Source: Oerskovia paurometabola
GTDB taxonomy: Bacteria; Actinomycetota; Actinomycetes; Actinomycetales; Cellulomonadaceae
Reading direction: 5' to 3'
Length of the DNA stretch: 64,000 bases
Assembly: GCF_016907365.1 (NCBI RefSeq)
Contig: NZ_JAFBBV010000001.1
Location: 2,666,001 to 2,730,000, forward strand
Below the pieces are notes generated by a model that made no database searches, was not told the origin of the DNA, and saw only the letters and a program-made list of their open reading frames with translations. The position numbers and the translations under genes are program-made. Positions 14,540 to 24,944 of the stretch are shown piece after piece (within the stretch, counting starts at the first letter, position 1; each line of letters starts with the position of its first letter).

Positions 14540-17500
14540 AACACGCGCTCCATGACGGCCCGGGCCCGTCGCGCGGTCCGCAGGTAGCGCTCCTCGAGCT
14601 CGGCCCCGGACTCCTCGTCGCCGATGACCCGCGCGAGCCCGGACAGCGCCCGGATCTCGTGCGGCAGGACGTCAGCCGTGGGTCCGCCCGAGCGACCGGA
14701 CCAGAGCACGAGCGCGCTGCGCAACCGCGACGCGAGGTGCCACGACTCCCCCAGGGTCGCGGCGTCGTCGGGCGTGACGATGCCCGCGAGCGCCGCGGCC
14801 TCGAGCGCGTCGATGGTCGACGTCGTGCGCAGGCCCGCGACCTCGTGGGCGTGCTGGAGCTGCAGGAGCTGGACCGTCCACTCGACGTCCGAGACGCCGC
14901 CCCGGCCGAGCTTGAGGTGGCGCGACGGGTCGACGCCGCGTGGCAGCCGCTCCGACTCGACGCGTGCCTTGATGCGCCGCACCTCGCGCACGGTCGCGGC
15001 ATCGAGCCCGCCCGCCGGGTAGCGCAGCGGGTCGACGAGCGTCATGAACCGCTCGCCGAGCCCCGCGTCGCCCGCGGCCGGTCGGGCGCGCAGCAGCGCC
15101 TGGGACTCCCAGGGGGCCGACCAGCGGTCGTAGTACTCGGCGTAGGAGTCGAACGAGCGCACGAGCGGGCCGTTGCGTCCCTCGGGGCGCAGGTCGGCGT
15201 CGACGGGCAGCCCGGGCTCGGGGCCCATGTCGCCGAGCAGCGAGCGCAACCTGGTCGCGACCACGAGCGCGAACGCCTGTGCGTCGCGGTCGCTCGCGCC
15301 CGCGACGGGCTCGTGGACGAACATGACGTCGGCGTCCGAGCCGTAGCCCATCTCGCGCCCGCCCAGGCGGCCCATGGCGATGATCGCGAACCGGGCCGGG
15401 TCGTCGTCCGGGCCCGCGACGCCGAGCTCGCCCCGGGCGACGAACTGCGCGACCCGCAGCCCGCCGACGAGCGCGAGGTCGGCGGCGTCGGAGATCGCGC
15501 GCGCGGCGTCGACCGGGTCCACGACGCCGAGGATCTCCGCGGCCCCGGTGCGTGCGAGCTCGCGGCGGCGCACGGCCCGCAGCGCCGTGGCGGCCGGGGC
15601 GGCGACGTCGGCGCGCGTGAGGATCGCGTCGGCCTCCTTCGCGAGGCGCTCGGCCCCGCGCGGGACCAGGTCGGCGTCGTCGGCGAGCCAGGCCACCGAC
15701 TCGGGGGAACGGGACAGCGCGTCGGCCATGTACCGCGAGCTCGAGAGGAGCGTCGCGAGCCGGTACGCGGCCGAGCCCGAGTCCCGTAGCAGCTTGAGGT
15801 ACCAGTGCGTCGAGCCGAGCTCCTCGGACAGCTTGCGGAAGTTGAGCAGCCCCGCGTCGGGGTCCGCGCCCTCGGCGAACCAGCCGAGCATGACCGGCAG
15901 GAGCTGGCGCTGGATCGCGGCACGCCGGCTCACTCCCTCGGTCAGGGCGAGCACGTGCCGCATCGCACCCGCCGGGTCCCGGTACCCGATCGCCTGGAAG
16001 CGCGCCTTGGCCGCCTCCGGCGCGAGGCTCGCCTCCTCGGCCGAGAGCTGGGCCGTGGCCGGGAGCAGGGGCCGGTAGAAGAGCTCCTCATGCAGTGCGC
16101 GCACCTCGCGGCGCGTCGAACGCCACCGCTCGAGCAGGCCCTCGGCGCCCTCGGCGCGCATGCCCAACGACCGTGCCAGACGGCGCAGGTCGTCCTCGCC
16201 CGTGGGCACCAGGTGCGTGCGGCGCAGCCGGAAGAGCTGGATGCGGTGCTCGAGCGAGCGCAGGAAGCGGTAGCAGACCGCGAGGCGCGCCGCGTGCTCG
16301 CGCCCGACGTAGCCGCCCGCGGCCAGGGCCGCGAGCGCCGTGAGGGTGCTGGGGCTGCGGATCGAGTCGTCGGCCCGCCCGTGCACGAGCTGCAGGAGCT
16401 GGACCGTGAACTCGACGTCGCGCAGGCCGCCCTTGCCGAGCTTGAGCTGGCGGTCCGCCTCCGCCGCGGGCACGTGGTCCTCGACGCGCCGGCGCATGGC
16501 CTGGGAGTCCTCGACGAAGTTCTCGCGCGTCACGGCCGACCACACGAACGGGTTGATCGCGTCGTGGTACGCCGCCCCGAGGTCGCGGTCGCCCGCGACC
16601 AGGCGCGCCTTGAGCAACGCCTGGAACTCCCACGTCTTGGCCCAGCGCTCGTAGTACGCGAGGTGGCTCGCGAGCGTGCGCACGAGCGGGCCGTTCTTGC
16701 CCTCGGGGCGCAGCGCCGCGTCGACGGGCCACAGCGGCGGCTCCGACGACGTCCCCTGGCAGGCCCGCGCGAGACCCGTCGCGAGCCGCGCGCCGACGCT
16801 CGTCGCGTAGGCCTCGTCGTACCCGTCGGCCGGTTCGGCGACGTAGACCACGTCGACGTCCGAGACGTAGTTGAGCTCGCGGCCGCCGCACTTGCCCATG
16901 CCCATGACCGCGAGCCGCACGCCCGCCCCGTGGTCGTCGAGCTCGGAGCGCGCGATCGCGAGCGAGGCCTCGAGCGCCGCGGCCGCGAGGTCCGCGAGCG
17001 CCGCCGCCACGGCCGGCAGCCGTGTGAGCGGCTCGTGCGACGTGAGGTCGGTCGCGGCGATGCGCAGGAGGCGGGACCGGTAGGCGCGGCGCATGGCGTC
17101 GGTCGCGACGGGGGCCGGCAGCGCCGCGACGGGCTCGTCGGCCTCGGCGTCCGCCTCGACCGCGCGCAGCAGCTCGGCCCGGACGGCGCCCGCGTCGACG
17201 CCCGTCCCGGGTGCCGGGTCGGCGACGACCGCCAGCAGGTCCGGGTGGGACACGAGCTCGTCGCCGAGCGCGACCGACGCGCCGAGCACCGCGAGCAGGC
17301 GGTCGCGCCCGGAGGGGGTCGCGCCCTCCGTGGCCGGGGGCTCCCCGGTGAGCAGGTCACGGAACGCCTGGCACGACGCCTCGTCCCCGGCCGCCGCGGA
17401 CGACAGCCGCGCGAGCTGGAGCAGCGCGAGGTCGGGGTCCGCGGTGGCGCCGAGCGCGACCAGCACGTCCTCGGGCAGCGGCCCGAGGACGCCCAGGAGG

Positions 17501-17643
17501 TCCTTGTCGTCGAGCAGCGACGCCGAGCGGGTCACGTCGGCGAACCCGAGCCGGCGCAGGCGCGAGCTCAGGGTGGGGCGGCGCGACCCGTTGGGTGCGC
17601 CGATGCGCCCGAGGGGCGTGACGTCGTCGGGCCCCGAGGTCAT
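14524..17643 (-). CDS. glnE: Bifunctional glutamine synthetase adenylyltransferase/deadenylylase
   Basis: A 1039-aa enzyme that adds and removes AMP on glutamine synthetase in response to nitrogen state. It contains two nucleotidyltransferase domains. The N-terminal (deadenylylating) one has GKCGGRELNYVSDVDVVYV around residue 255, and the C-terminal (adenylylating) one has GRLGGREMGYGSDADVMFV around 770. Each is followed by a GlnD-PII-uridylyltransferase-like helical domain, and both carry the DxD metal pair. The frame opens at a GTG three codons upstream; ATG 17643 is chosen. It lies 40 bp after glnA2 on the same strand, the same order as in Mycobacterium tuberculosis (Rv2222c-Rv2221c). Confidence 0.96.
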   Translation of the reverse strand: MTSGPDDVTPLGRIGAPNGSRRPTLSSRLRRLGFADVTRSASLLDDKDLLGVLGPLPEDVLVALGATADPDLALLQLARLSSAAAGDEASCQAFRDLLTGEPPATEGATPSGRDRLLAVLGASVALGDELVSHPDLLAVVADPAPGTGVDAGAVRAELLRAVEADAEADEPVAALPAPVATDAMRRAYRSRLLRIAATDLTSHEPLTRLPAVAAALADLAAAALEASLAIARSELDDHGAGVRLAVMGMGKCGGRELNYVSDVDVVYVAEPADGYDEAYATSVGARLATGLARACQGTSSEPPLWPVDAALRPEGKNGPLVRTLASHLAYYERWAKTWEFQALLKARLVAGDRDLGAAYHDAINPFVWSAVTRENFVEDSQAMRRRVEDHVPAAEADRQLKLGKGGLRDVEFTVQLLQLVHGRADDSIRSPSTLTALAALAAGGYVGREHAARLAVCYRFLRSLEHRIQLFRLRRTHLVPTGEDDLRRLARSLGMRAEGAEGLLERWRSTRREVRALHEELFYRPLLPATAQLSAEEASLAPEAAKARFQAIGYRDPAGAMRHVLALTEGVSRRAAIQRQLLPVMLGWFAEGADPDAGLLNFRKLSEELGSTHWYLKLLRDSGSAAYRLATLLSSSRYMADALSRSPESVAWLADDADLVPRGAERLAKEADAILTRADVAAPAATALRAVRRRELARTGAAEILGVVDPVDAARAISDAADLALVGGLRVAQFVARGELGVAGPDDDPARFAIIAMGRLGGREMGYGSDADVMFVHEPVAGASDRDAQAFALVVATRLRSLLGDMGPEPGLPVDADLRPEGRNGPLVRSFDSYAEYYDRWSAPWESQALLRARPAAGDAGLGERFMTLVDPLRYPAGGLDAATVREVRRIKARVESERLPRGVDPSRHLKLGRGGVSDVEWTVQLLQLQHAHEVAGLRTTSTIDALEAAALAGIVTPDDAATLGESWHLASRLRSALVLWSGRSGGPTADVLPHEIRALSGLARVIGDEESGAELEERYLRTARRARAVMERVFYGED

Positions 17644-17683
17644 GACGACCACCGGGACCCGACCGACCGACGGGAGGACTGGC

Positions 17684-19021
17684 TCACAGGACCTGGAGGA
17701 ACCGCTTCAGCTCGAACGGCGTGACCTGCGACCGGTACGCGTCCCACTCCTGGCGCTTGTTGCGCAGCACGAAGTCGAACACGTGCTCGCCCAGGGTCTC
17801 GGCGACGAGCTCGGACGTCTCCATGATCTGGATCGCGGCGTCGAGCGACTGCGGCAGCGGCTTGATCCCGAGCGCGCGGCGCTCTGCGTCGGTCAGCTCC
17901 CACACGTCGTCCTCGGTGGCCTCGGGCAGCTCGTAGCCCTCCTCGATGCCCTTGAGGCCCGCCGCGAGGATGACCGCGTACGCGAGGTACGGGTTGGTCG
18001 CGGAGTCCAGCGCGCGGTACTCGATCCGGCTCGAGTTCCCCTTGCCCGGCTTGTACATGGGCACGCGCACGAGCGCCGAGCGGTTGTTGTGGCCCCAACA
18101 CACGTAGCTCGGGGCCTCGGCCCCGCCCCACAGGCGCTTGTACGAGTTGACGTACTGGTTCGTGATCGCGGTGATCTCCGCCGCGTGGACCAGCAGGCCC
18201 GCGATGAACGAGCGCGCCGTCCTCGACAGCTCGAACTGCGCGCCGGGCTCGTGGAACGCGTTGCGGTCCCCCTCGAACAGCGACAGGTGCGTGTGCATCC
18301 CCGAGCCGGGCTGGTCCGCCATGGGCTTGGGCATGAACGACGCGAAGACCCCCTGCTCCAGGGCGACCTCCTTGACGACCGTGCGGAACGTCATGAGGTT
18401 GTCGGCCGTCGTCAGGGCGTCGGCGTAGCGCAGGTCGATCTCGTTCTGGCCGGGGCCCGCCTCGTGGTGGGAGAACTCGACCGAGATGCCCATCGACTCG
18501 AGCATCGTGATCGCGGCGCGGCGGAAGTCGTGCGTCGATCCCCGGGCCAGGTGGTCGAAGTACCCGCCCTGGTCGACCGGCACGAGCGGCGCCGAGGCGT
18601 CGGCCGGGTGGTTGAAGAGGTAGAACTCGACCTCGGGGTGCGTGTAGAACGTGAAGCCCTTGTCGCTCGCCTTGGCGAGCGCGCGCTTGAGCACGTTGCG
18701 CGAGTCGGCGAGCGAGGGCTCGCCGTCCGGGGTGAGGATGTCGCAGAACATCCTCGCGGTCCCGTGCCGCTCCCCGCGCCACGGGAGCACCTGGAACGTG
18801 GTGGGGTCGGGGCGCGCGATCATGTCGGCCTCGTACACACGAGTGAGGCCCTCGATCGAGCTGCCGTCGAAGCCGATGCCCTCCGCGAACGCGGACTCGA
18901 GCTCCGCGGGAGCCACGGCGACCGACTTGAGCATCCCCAGCACGTCGGTGAACCAGAGACGGATGAAGCGGATGTCGCGCTCCTCGACCGTGCGGAGCAC
19001 GAACTCCTGCTGCCTGTCCAT
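17684..19021 (-). CDS. glnA2: Type I glutamine synthetase, GlnA2-like
   Basis: A 445-aa GS-I enzyme or close relative. The beta-grasp N-terminus holds GIGFDGSSIEGLTRVYEADM, and the catalytic core includes the metal and glutamate-binding blocks HPEVEFYL, FMPKPMADQPGSGMHTHLSL and NNRSALVRVPMY. The position of the adenylylated Tyr of regulated GS-I enzymes reads DDVWELTDAE, with Trp in place of Tyr, so it is probably not a GlnE substrate although it sits next to glnE. Close relatives in Streptomyces include glutamylpolyamine synthetases, so polyamine use is possible. It shares a 140-bp divergent promoter region with nadE. Confidence 0.92.
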   Translation of the reverse strand: MDRQQEFVLRTVEERDIRFIRLWFTDVLGMLKSVAVAPAELESAFAEGIGFDGSSIEGLTRVYEADMIARPDPTTFQVLPWRGERHGTARMFCDILTPDGEPSLADSRNVLKRALAKASDKGFTFYTHPEVEFYLFNHPADASAPLVPVDQGGYFDHLARGSTHDFRRAAITMLESMGISVEFSHHEAGPGQNEIDLRYADALTTADNLMTFRTVVKEVALEQGVFASFMPKPMADQPGSGMHTHLSLFEGDRNAFHEPGAQFELSRTARSFIAGLLVHAAEITAITNQYVNSYKRLWGGAEAPSYVCWGHNNRSALVRVPMYKPGKGNSSRIEYRALDSATNPYLAYAVILAAGLKGIEEGYELPEATEDDVWELTDAERRALGIKPLPQSLDAAIQIMETSELVAETLGEHVFDFVLRNKRQEWDAYRSQVTPFELKRFLQVL

Positions 19022-19161
19022 GGGCTACATCCTGCCTGAAGAGTGTGACGAGCGGGTTACGTCGCGCCCTGACGCGGCCGACGTGTCCCCAGCGTGCCAC
19101 GACCGGCGCAGGTCGGGGGCGGGTGGGCACCTGACCGGCGGGTTCGCATAGGCTGGCGGGC

Positions 19162-20901
19162 ATGGCAGACCTGCGGATCGCCCTCGCACAGATCGACACG
19201 TGCGTGGGAGCGATCGACCAGAACACGGCGGCGATCCTCGAGTGGACCAGGCGGGCGGCCGGCGAGGGCGCCGACGTCGTGGCCTTCCCCGAGATGACCC
19301 TCACGGGCTACCCCATCGAGGACCTCGCGCTGCGCGCCTCGTTCCGTCGCGCGGCCTGGGACGCGGCGGCCGACGTCGCCGCCCAGCTCGAGCGCGAGGG
19401 CCTGGGTCACGTGACGGTCGTCCTGGGCACCGTGGGCACCTCCGAGACCGCGCTACCGCGCGGCGCGGGTGCCGCCGAGCGCGAGGCGTCGGGCTCTCCC
19501 ACCGACCTCCCGACCAACCGAGCGGTCGCGATCCAGCACGGGAAGGTCGTCGCGTCCTACGACAAGCACCACCTGCCGAACTACGGCGTGTTCGACGAGT
19601 TCCGCATCTTCGCCCCCGGCACCGAGCCGCTCGTCCTGGAGATCGCCGGTCGCTCGGTCGGCATCGTGATCTGCGAGGACATCTGGCAGGACGGCGGCCC
19701 CGTCGCGACGCTCGGCGCGCTCGACGAGGCCGGGCACGGGATCGACCTGCTCCTCGTGCTCAACGGCTCGCCCTACGAGGAGGGCAAGGGGCACGTCCGC
19801 ACCGACCTCGCCGCGCGTCGGGCGCGCGAGGTGGACGCCCCGGTCGCGTACGTCAACATGGTCGGCGGCCAGGACGACCTGGTGTTCGACGGCGGGTCGT
19901 TCGTCGTCGGGCCCGACGGCGCGCTGCTCACCTCGGCGCCGCAGTTCGTCGAGGACCTGCTGGTCTGGGACCTGCCCGAGCGAACCTCGTCCGCCGGCGA
20001 CGCCGCGGCGATCACCTACCCGACGGGCCGCGTCGCGGCCCCGTTGCCCCCCGACGAGGAGGTGTACCGGGCCTGCGTCACGGGCCTGGCCGGGTACGTG
20101 CGCAAGAACGGCTTCCGGTCGATCGTCCTGGGCCTGTCGGGCGGGATCGACTCGGCGCTGTCCGCGACGATCGCGGCCGACGCGATCGGCGGGCAGAACG
20201 TCGTCGGCGTCTCGATGCCCTCGACGTACTCGTCGGAGCACAGCAAGGACGACGCCGCCGACCTCGCCAAGAGGCTCGGCGCCGACTACCGCGTGCAGCC
20301 CATCGCGCCCATGGTCGACGCCTTCCAGGGTCAGCTCGCGCTCGAGGGCGTCGCCGAGGAGAACCTCCAGGCGCGCGTGCGCGGCGTGGTCCTCATGGCG
20401 ATCTCCAACCGCGAGGGCCACCTCGTCATCGCCCCCGGCAACAAGTCCGAGCTCGCCGTCGGGTACGCGACCATCTACGACGCGGGCAGCATCGGCGGGT
20501 ACGCGCCGCTCAAGGACGTCGACAAGTCGCGCGTGTGGGCCCTCGCCCGGTGGCGCAACAACGCCGCGCTCGAAGCGGGCGAGATCCCCCCGATCCCCGA
20601 GTCCTCGATCACCAAGCCGCCCTCGGCCGAGCTGCGCCCCGGCCAGACCGACCAGGACTCCCTGCCCCCCTACGACCTGCTCGACGAGGTCCTCGACGCG
20701 TACATCGAGCACGCCGAGGGGCGCGCCGAGCTGCTCGCGCGCGGGTTCGACCCCGAGGTCGTCGACAAGGTCGTGACGCTCGTCGACCGCGCCGAGTGGA
20801 AGCGCCGCCAGTACCCGCTCGGCCCCAAGGTCACGTCGCTGGCCTTCGGCCGCGACCGTCGCCTGCCCGTCACGTCCCGCTGGCGCGAGCCGGTCGAGTA
20901 G
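19162..20901 (+). CDS. nadE: Glutamine-dependent NAD+ synthetase
   Basis: A 579-aa two-domain enzyme for the last step of NAD synthesis. The N-terminal nitrilase-like glutaminase domain (1-270) shows the Glu-Lys-Cys triad: Glu44 in [10 protein letters not shown], Lys in [14 protein letters not shown] and Cys in [12 protein letters not shown]. It feeds ammonia to the C-terminal synthetase domain, whose P-loop is [11 protein letters not shown] (about 330) and which later shows [20 protein letters not shown] for ATP and deamido-NAD. A short Ala/Glu-rich insertion after [12 protein letters not shown] (about 90-115) is non-conserved. It is transcribed away from glnA2. Confidence 0.96.
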   Translation: MADLRIALAQIDTCVGAIDQNTAAILEWTRRAAGEGADVVAFPEMTLTGYPIEDLALRASFRRAAWDAAADVAAQLEREGLGHVTVVLGTVGTSETALPRGAGAAEREASGSPTDLPTNRAVAIQHGKVVASYDKHHLPNYGVFDEFRIFAPGTEPLVLEIAGRSVGIVICEDIWQDGGPVATLGALDEAGHGIDLLLVLNGSPYEEGKGHVRTDLAARRAREVDAPVAYVNMVGGQDDLVFDGGSFVVGPDGALLTSAPQFVEDLLVWDLPERTSSAGDAAAITYPTGRVAAPLPPDEEVYRACVTGLAGYVRKNGFRSIVLGLSGGIDSALSATIAADAIGGQNVVGVSMPSTYSSEHSKDDAADLAKRLGADYRVQPIAPMVDAFQGQLALEGVAEENLQARVRGVVLMAISNREGHLVIAPGNKSELAVGYATIYDAGSIGGYAPLKDVDKSRVWALARWRNNAALEAGEIPPIPESSITKPPSAELRPGQTDQDSLPPYDLLDEVLDAYIEHAEGRAELLARGFDPEVVDKVVTLVDRAEWKRRQYPLGPKVTSLAFGRDRRLPVTSRWREPVE

Positions 20902-21004
20902 CCCGACCGGCAGGCCCGCGCGCCCGTCGCACGCCACCCATCCGCTTCCCGAACGACCGGCCCGCCGACCACCGACGGGCCGCACGACCTGGAGAGACGA
21001 GAGC

Positions 21005-21847
21005 ATGTCCGCACACACCCAGCCCGGCCAGACCCCGGCCACGCCCGTCAAGCGCTTCCGCGTCCACCACCTCGCGGAGGCCAAGGCGCGGCACGAGAAG
21101 CTCACGATGCTCACCGCGTACGACGCGGCGACCGCCCGCATCTTCGACGAGGCGGGCATCGACATGCTCCTCGTCGGGGACTCGATCGGGAACACCATGC
21201 ACGGTCACCAGACCACGCTGCCCGTGACGGTCGACGACATGATCCCGGCCGCGCGCGGCGTCGCCCGGGCAGCCCGTCGCGCGCTCGTGATCGTCGACCT
21301 GCCGTTCGGCTCGTACGAGGCCGGGCCCGAGCAGGCCCTCGCGACGGGCGTGCGCATCATGAAGGAGACGGGCGCGCACGCGGTCAAGCTCGAGGGCGGG
21401 CGCCGCTCGGCCGCGCAGATCCGTGCGCTGACCGACGCGGGCATCCCCGTCGTCGCGCACCTGGGGTTCACGCCCCAGTCGGAGAACATCCTGGGTGGGC
21501 CGCGCGTGCAGGGCCGCGGGGACGAGGCCGCGGAGATCCTGTGCGAGGACGCCCTCGCGGTCACGGACGCCGGGGCAGTGGCCCTCGTCCTGGAGATGGT
21601 CCCGGTCGAGGTCGCCGCGCGCGTCACCGAGATCGTGCGCATCCCGACCATCGGCATCGGCGCCGGCCCTGACTGCGACGGCCAGGTCCTCGTCTGGACC
21701 GATCTCGCGGGCATGACCGAGTGGTCGCCGCGCTTCGCCAAGCGCTTCGCGGAGATCGGCGAGGCCCTGGGCAGGGCCGCGCAGGACTACGCGGCCGAGG
21801 TCAAGGGCGGGACGTTCCCGGACGCGGCGCACAGCTTCGAGAAGTAG
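21005..21847 (+). CDS. panB: 3-methyl-2-oxobutanoate hydroxymethyltransferase
   Basis: A 280-aa PanB, which adds a hydroxymethyl group from methylene-tetrahydrofolate to ketoisovalerate in pantothenate synthesis. Family blocks are complete: [56 protein letters not shown] and [17 protein letters not shown], giving the metal ligands and catalytic Glu. GGAGAG precedes the ATG by 8 nt. It lies 103 bp after nadE on the same strand and is closed by a large hairpin. panB is also close to glnE/glnA2 in mycobacteria. Confidence 0.97.
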   Translation: MSAHTQPGQTPATPVKRFRVHHLAEAKARHEKLTMLTAYDAATARIFDEAGIDMLLVGDSIGNTMHGHQTTLPVTVDDMIPAARGVARAARRALVIVDLPFGSYEAGPEQALATGVRIMKETGAHAVKLEGGRRSAAQIRALTDAGIPVVAHLGFTPQSENILGGPRVQGRGDEAAEILCEDALAVTDAGAVALVLEMVPVEVAARVTEIVRIPTIGIGAGPDCDGQVLVWTDLAGMTEWSPRFAKRFAEIGEALGRAAQDYAAEVKGGTFPDAAHSFEK

Positions 21848-21856
21848 CGCTCCCCC

Positions 21857-21916
21857 GCCCGACGGCGGCGCGCGCCCGGGTGCACCGGTGCACCCGGGCG
21901 AGCGGCGCCGTCGGGC
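21857..21916. terminator. Large bidirectional hairpin between panB and the SPOR-like gene
   Basis: Outer arms GCCCGACGGCG (21857-21867) and CGCCGTCGGGC (21906-21916) enclose a perfect 28-bp palindrome at 21873-21900 centred on ACCGGT. It sits 9 bp past panB and 6 bp before the end of the convergent minus-strand gene, so it can end both transcripts. Confidence 0.75.
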
Positions 21917-21922
21917 AGGACG

Positions 21923-22144
21923 TCACCGGTCCTGCTCGCGCTCGCGCTCCTCCTCGTCCCACGCCTCGGAGCGAGCACGCGCGAGCTCGAGCGCCTTGGC
22001 CGCGGCCTCACGCGTCGGGTACGGCCCCATGCGCGACGACCACGTCGACTGCGGGCCCTTCGACACCTCGCCCGTGCGCGTGTCGAAGTAGTACTGGTCT
22101 TCGGTGGCCGGGTCACCGTCGTCGGAGAATCGTTCCTTCGTCAT
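21923..22144 (-). CDS. Small SPOR-like protein
   Basis: A 73-aa, very charged protein. It carries [20 protein letters not shown] followed by [29 protein letters not shown], the compact pattern of small actinobacterial proteins annotated as SPOR-domain-like. SPOR domains bind denuded glycan in septal peptidoglycan, but this short version has no signal peptide, so that role is doubtful. The start is the ATG at 22144; the longer open frame above it is not convincing. It is divergent from map (100-bp gap) and convergent with panB. Confidence 0.75.
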   Translation of the reverse strand: MTKERFSDDGDPATEDQYYFDTRTGEVSKGPQSTWSSRMGPYPTREAAAKALELARARSEAWDEEEREREQDR

Positions 22145-22244
22145 GGGACGATCCTGCCGCACCGACGCGTCCTCGCGCGCGACGGGCGGACGCGCGCGGC
22201 GAGGATGGACGACCCGGCGGTGCTCACCTCCGTAGACTGGCACG

Positions 22245-23126
22245 ATGCCCGGTTCACCCGCCCTGACCGCCCCGCGCGGACCTCTGGTCCCCGGGACGGT
22301 CTCACCGCCACGCGCCGTGCCGCGCTCGATCGCGCGACCCGAGTACGTCGGGAAGCCCGGCCCGCAGCCGTTCACGGGCGACGACGTCGTGGACCCCGAG
22401 ACGCTCGACCGCATCCGCGTCGCGAGCCGCATCGCGGCCCAGGCCCTCGCCGAGGTCGGGATGCACGTCGCCCCGGGGGTGACCACCGACGAGCTCGACC
22501 GCATCGGGCACGAGTTCCTCCTCGACCACGGCGCCTACCCCTCGACGCTGGGCTACCGCGGGTTCCCCAAGTCCCTGTGCACGTCCCTCAACGAGGTCGT
22601 GTGCCACGGGATCCCCGACTCGACCGAGATGGTCGAGGGGGACATCGTCAACGTCGACATCACCGCGTACATCGGCGGCGTCCACGGCGACAACAACGCG
22701 ACCTTCGCGGCCGGCGAGATCAGCGAGGAGGCCGCGCTGCTCGTCCAGCGCACGCGCGAGTCCCTCGACCGGGCCATCAAGGCCGTGCGCCCCGGGCGCG
22801 AGGTCAACGTCCTGGGCCGCGTCATCGAGAAGTACGCGCACCGCCACGGGTACGGCGTGGTGCGCGAGTACACCGGTCACGGCGTCGGGGAGGCCTTCCA
22901 CTCGGGCCTCGTGATCCCGCACTACGACGCGGCCCCCGACCACGACACCATCATCGAACCAGGGATGGTCTTCACCATCGAACCCATGCTGACGCTGGGC
23001 GGCCCCGAGTGGCAGATGTGGGACGACGGGTGGACCGTAGTCACCGCGGACCGGTCACTGACCGCCCAGTTCGAGCACACCCTGGTCGTCACCGAAGACG
23101 GAGCGGAGATCCTGACCCTGCCATGA
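22245..23126 (+). CDS. map: Type I methionine aminopeptidase
   Basis: A 293-aa enzyme that removes N-terminal Met from new proteins. The five metal ligands can be read: Asp in [11 protein letters not shown], Asp in VHGDNNATF, His in [12 protein letters not shown], Glu in [12 protein letters not shown] and Glu in [11 protein letters not shown] Pro-rich N-terminal extension of about 40 residues ([18 protein letters not shown]) is typical of the longer actinobacterial form. Its stop overlaps the ppgK start by 4 nt (ATGA). Peptide deformylase, which acts just before it on the same substrates, is encoded about 40 kb away at 63.2 kb. Confidence 0.97.
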   Translation: MPGSPALTAPRGPLVPGTVSPPRAVPRSIARPEYVGKPGPQPFTGDDVVDPETLDRIRVASRIAAQALAEVGMHVAPGVTTDELDRIGHEFLLDHGAYPSTLGYRGFPKSLCTSLNEVVCHGIPDSTEMVEGDIVNVDITAYIGGVHGDNNATFAAGEISEEAALLVQRTRESLDRAIKAVRPGREVNVLGRVIEKYAHRHGYGVVREYTGHGVGEAFHSGLVIPHYDAAPDHDTIIEPGMVFTIEPMLTLGGPEWQMWDDGWTVVTADRSLTAQFEHTLVVTEDGAEILTLP

Positions 23127-23902
23127 GCAAGCACTCACACCACCACCACGGCCTCGCGTTCGGGATCGACGTCGGCGGCAGCGGCATCAAGGGCGCGCCG
23201 GTCGACCTCTCGACGGGCGAGTTCGCCCAGGAGCGCCACCGCATCCCGACGCCGCAGCCCTCGACCCCCGAGGCCGTCGCCAAGGTCATCGCCGAGCTCG
23301 TCGACGAGTACGACCTGCCGCACGACGTCCCGATCGGCGTCGCGTTCCCCGGGCCCATCCGCCACGGCGTCATCGGGTTCATCGCGAACCTCGACAAGTC
23401 GTGGAAGGGCGTCGACCTGCCCGCGCTGATCAAGAAGGAGACCGGTCGGCACGTCGTCGCCGTCAACGACGCCGACGCCGCGGGGATCGGCGAGGTCCGC
23501 TACGGCGCCGCGAAGGACGCGCGCGGCACCGTGCTGCTCGCGACGCTCGGGACGGGCATCGGCAGCGCGCTCGTCGTCGACGGGGTCCTCGTGCCCAACA
23601 CCGAGCTGGGCCACCTCGAGATCGACGGGTTCGACGCCGAGTCCCGGGCCGCGGAGTCGGCGCGCAGCCGCGAGGACCTCTCGTGGGAGGAGTGGGCCGC
23701 GCGGCTCCAGCGCTACTTCGACGTCGTCGAGATGCTCTTCTCTCCCGACCTCATCGTGGTCGGTGGCGGGATCTCCAAGCACCACGAGAACTTCCTGCCG
23801 CTGCTCGACCTCAAGGCGCCGATCGTCCCCGCGAAGCTGCGCAACGCGGCGGGGATCGTCGGGGCCGCGGCGCTGGCCGCCGAAGGGGCCGGGCTCGCGT
23901 AA
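23123..23902 (+). CDS. ppgK: Polyphosphate glucokinase (ROK family)
   Basis: A 259-aa ROK kinase that phosphorylates glucose with polyphosphate or ATP. The phosphate 1 motif is [16 protein letters not shown] (residues 14-29), the glucose-binding region is [12 protein letters not shown], and the second phosphate loop is [16 protein letters not shown]. The Cys cluster of zinc-binding ROK regulators is absent, as in known PpgK enzymes. The N-terminus carries a natural His-rich stretch (SHHHH). Translational coupling to map (ATGA overlap) indicates one transcript, which ends at a hairpin 64 bp downstream. Confidence 0.94.
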   Translation: MSKHSHHHHGLAFGIDVGGSGIKGAPVDLSTGEFAQERHRIPTPQPSTPEAVAKVIAELVDEYDLPHDVPIGVAFPGPIRHGVIGFIANLDKSWKGVDLPALIKKETGRHVVAVNDADAAGIGEVRYGAAKDARGTVLLATLGTGIGSALVVDGVLVPNTELGHLEIDGFDAESRAAESARSREDLSWEEWAARLQRYFDVVEMLFSPDLIVVGGGISKHHENFLPLLDLKAPIVPAKLRNAAGIVGAAALAAEGAGLA

Positions 23903-23965
23903 GAGCCCGTGCCGGTCGCCCGACGTGCGGTCGGCCTGGCTCGCGCCTGTGGGCCTGGCTCGGTT

Positions 23966-23994
23966 CGGCCTGACCCGCCCGGCGGGTCAGGCCG
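23966..23994. terminator. Hairpin between ppgK and the STAS gene
   Basis: Near-perfect palindrome CGGCCTGACCCG / CGGGTCAGGCCG around a GC-rich centre, between the convergent ends of ppgK (23902) and the STAS gene (24010). It probably terminates both. Confidence 0.65.
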
Positions 23995-24009
23995 ACCGGT
24001 CGTCCGGGC

Positions 24010-24390
24010 TCAGACCGTGCTGTGATGCCTGTCCTCGACCGGATGCTCGATCTGGTGGTGCGGCAGCGACGGGAAGATGTCGATCACGCCCAGCATCTCC
24101 AGGACGTCGGTCACGACCGTCGGCGGGTTGCGCAGGCTCACCTGGAGCCCTTCCTCGCTGCCGATCGTGTAGAACTGCACCAGGAAGGCGATCCCGGTCG
24201 AGTCCATGAACGTCACCTTCGAGGTGTCGATCACCACGGGCACGTCACGGTCCAGGGCGTTCGCCAGGGCCGCACTCGCCTCGCTCCGCAGGGCGACGTC
24301 GATCTCGCCCCACATGTCCACCACGCTCGTGTCGGGCTGCTCGAAGAGCGTGATCCCGCCTGTCGTCGTCGTTGTCCTGCTCGCAGTCAT
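24010..24390 (-). CDS. STAS-domain anti-anti-sigma factor-like protein
   Basis: A 126-aa single STAS domain. The central motif VIDTSKVTFMDSTGIAFLVQF includes Ser64 in DSTG, the residue phosphorylated by RsbW/SpoIIAB-type kinases. In the unphosphorylated state such proteins bind the anti-sigma factor and free the sigma factor. A short Thr-rich N-terminus precedes the first strand. No kinase or sigma gene is next to it, so its partner is elsewhere. The frame is open far upstream, but the ATG at 24390 fits the domain. The 271 bp to the next, divergent gene hold both promoters. Confidence 0.85.
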   Translation of the reverse strand: MTASRTTTTTGGITLFEQPDTSVVDMWGEIDVALRSEASAALANALDRDVPVVIDTSKVTFMDSTGIAFLVQFYTIGSEEGLQVSLRNPPTVVTDVLEMLGVIDIFPSLPHHQIEHPVEDRHHSTV

Positions 24391-24661
24391 GACGTGAGCC
24401 CCCGCTCGTCGCGTTCTCGGCACCCGACGCCTGCAGTGCCGCCAACAGAGCAAGAGTACCCCCTCCAGGCGCCCGCATGACAGCATTCTGGGGATTGCTT
24501 TACCTGGAGCGGGCATCAGGTGCATCTCCGGGCGAATCCTCCCCCTGCTCGTGGCGGTCTGACCGGGTCTGCACCACCTGAGCGCACTTTCTCGCGCGAG
24601 TGGAGCGCCGTCGTCGTACGGTCGGACGACCTGCCACGACCCGACCCGAGAGGTGGACACC

Positions 24662-24931
24662 ATGCCCAGGCGAGACCCCGGCCCGTCCGTCAAGGACAAG
24701 GAGCTGTACGAGTCGCTGCGCGACGAGGGGAACTCGAAGGAGAAGTCCGCGCGGATCGCGAACGCGGCCGCCGCGTCGTCCCGGAGCGAGGTCGGGGCCA
24801 AGGGAGGCTCCTCACCCGCCTACGAGGACTGGAGCGTCGCCGAGCTGCGCAAGCGCGCCCGCGAGGTCGGCGTCGAGGGCCGCTCGACCATGCGCAAGGG
24901 CGAGCTCATCTCCGCGCTGCGGAACCACTGA
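24662..24931 (+). CDS. Small Rho N-terminal-like (SAP-fold) protein
   Basis: An 89-aa protein. The first half is basic and acidic with KDKELYESLRDEGNSKEKSARIANAAA, a pattern seen in small actinobacterial DUF7218-type proteins. The C-terminal half, WSVAELRKRAREVGVEGRSTMRKGELISALR (about 55-87), is a Rho_N/SAP-like helix-extension-helix that usually binds nucleic acid. GAGAGG precedes the ATG at 24662; a GTG three codons earlier is an alternative. The DUF6328 gene follows after 13 bp. A DNA- or RNA-binding stress protein is a reasonable guess. Confidence 0.8.
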   Translation: MPRRDPGPSVKDKELYESLRDEGNSKEKSARIANAAAASSRSEVGAKGGSSPAYEDWSVAELRKRAREVGVEGRSTMRKGELISALRNH

Positions 24932-24944
24932 GCGGGGCAGCCGG

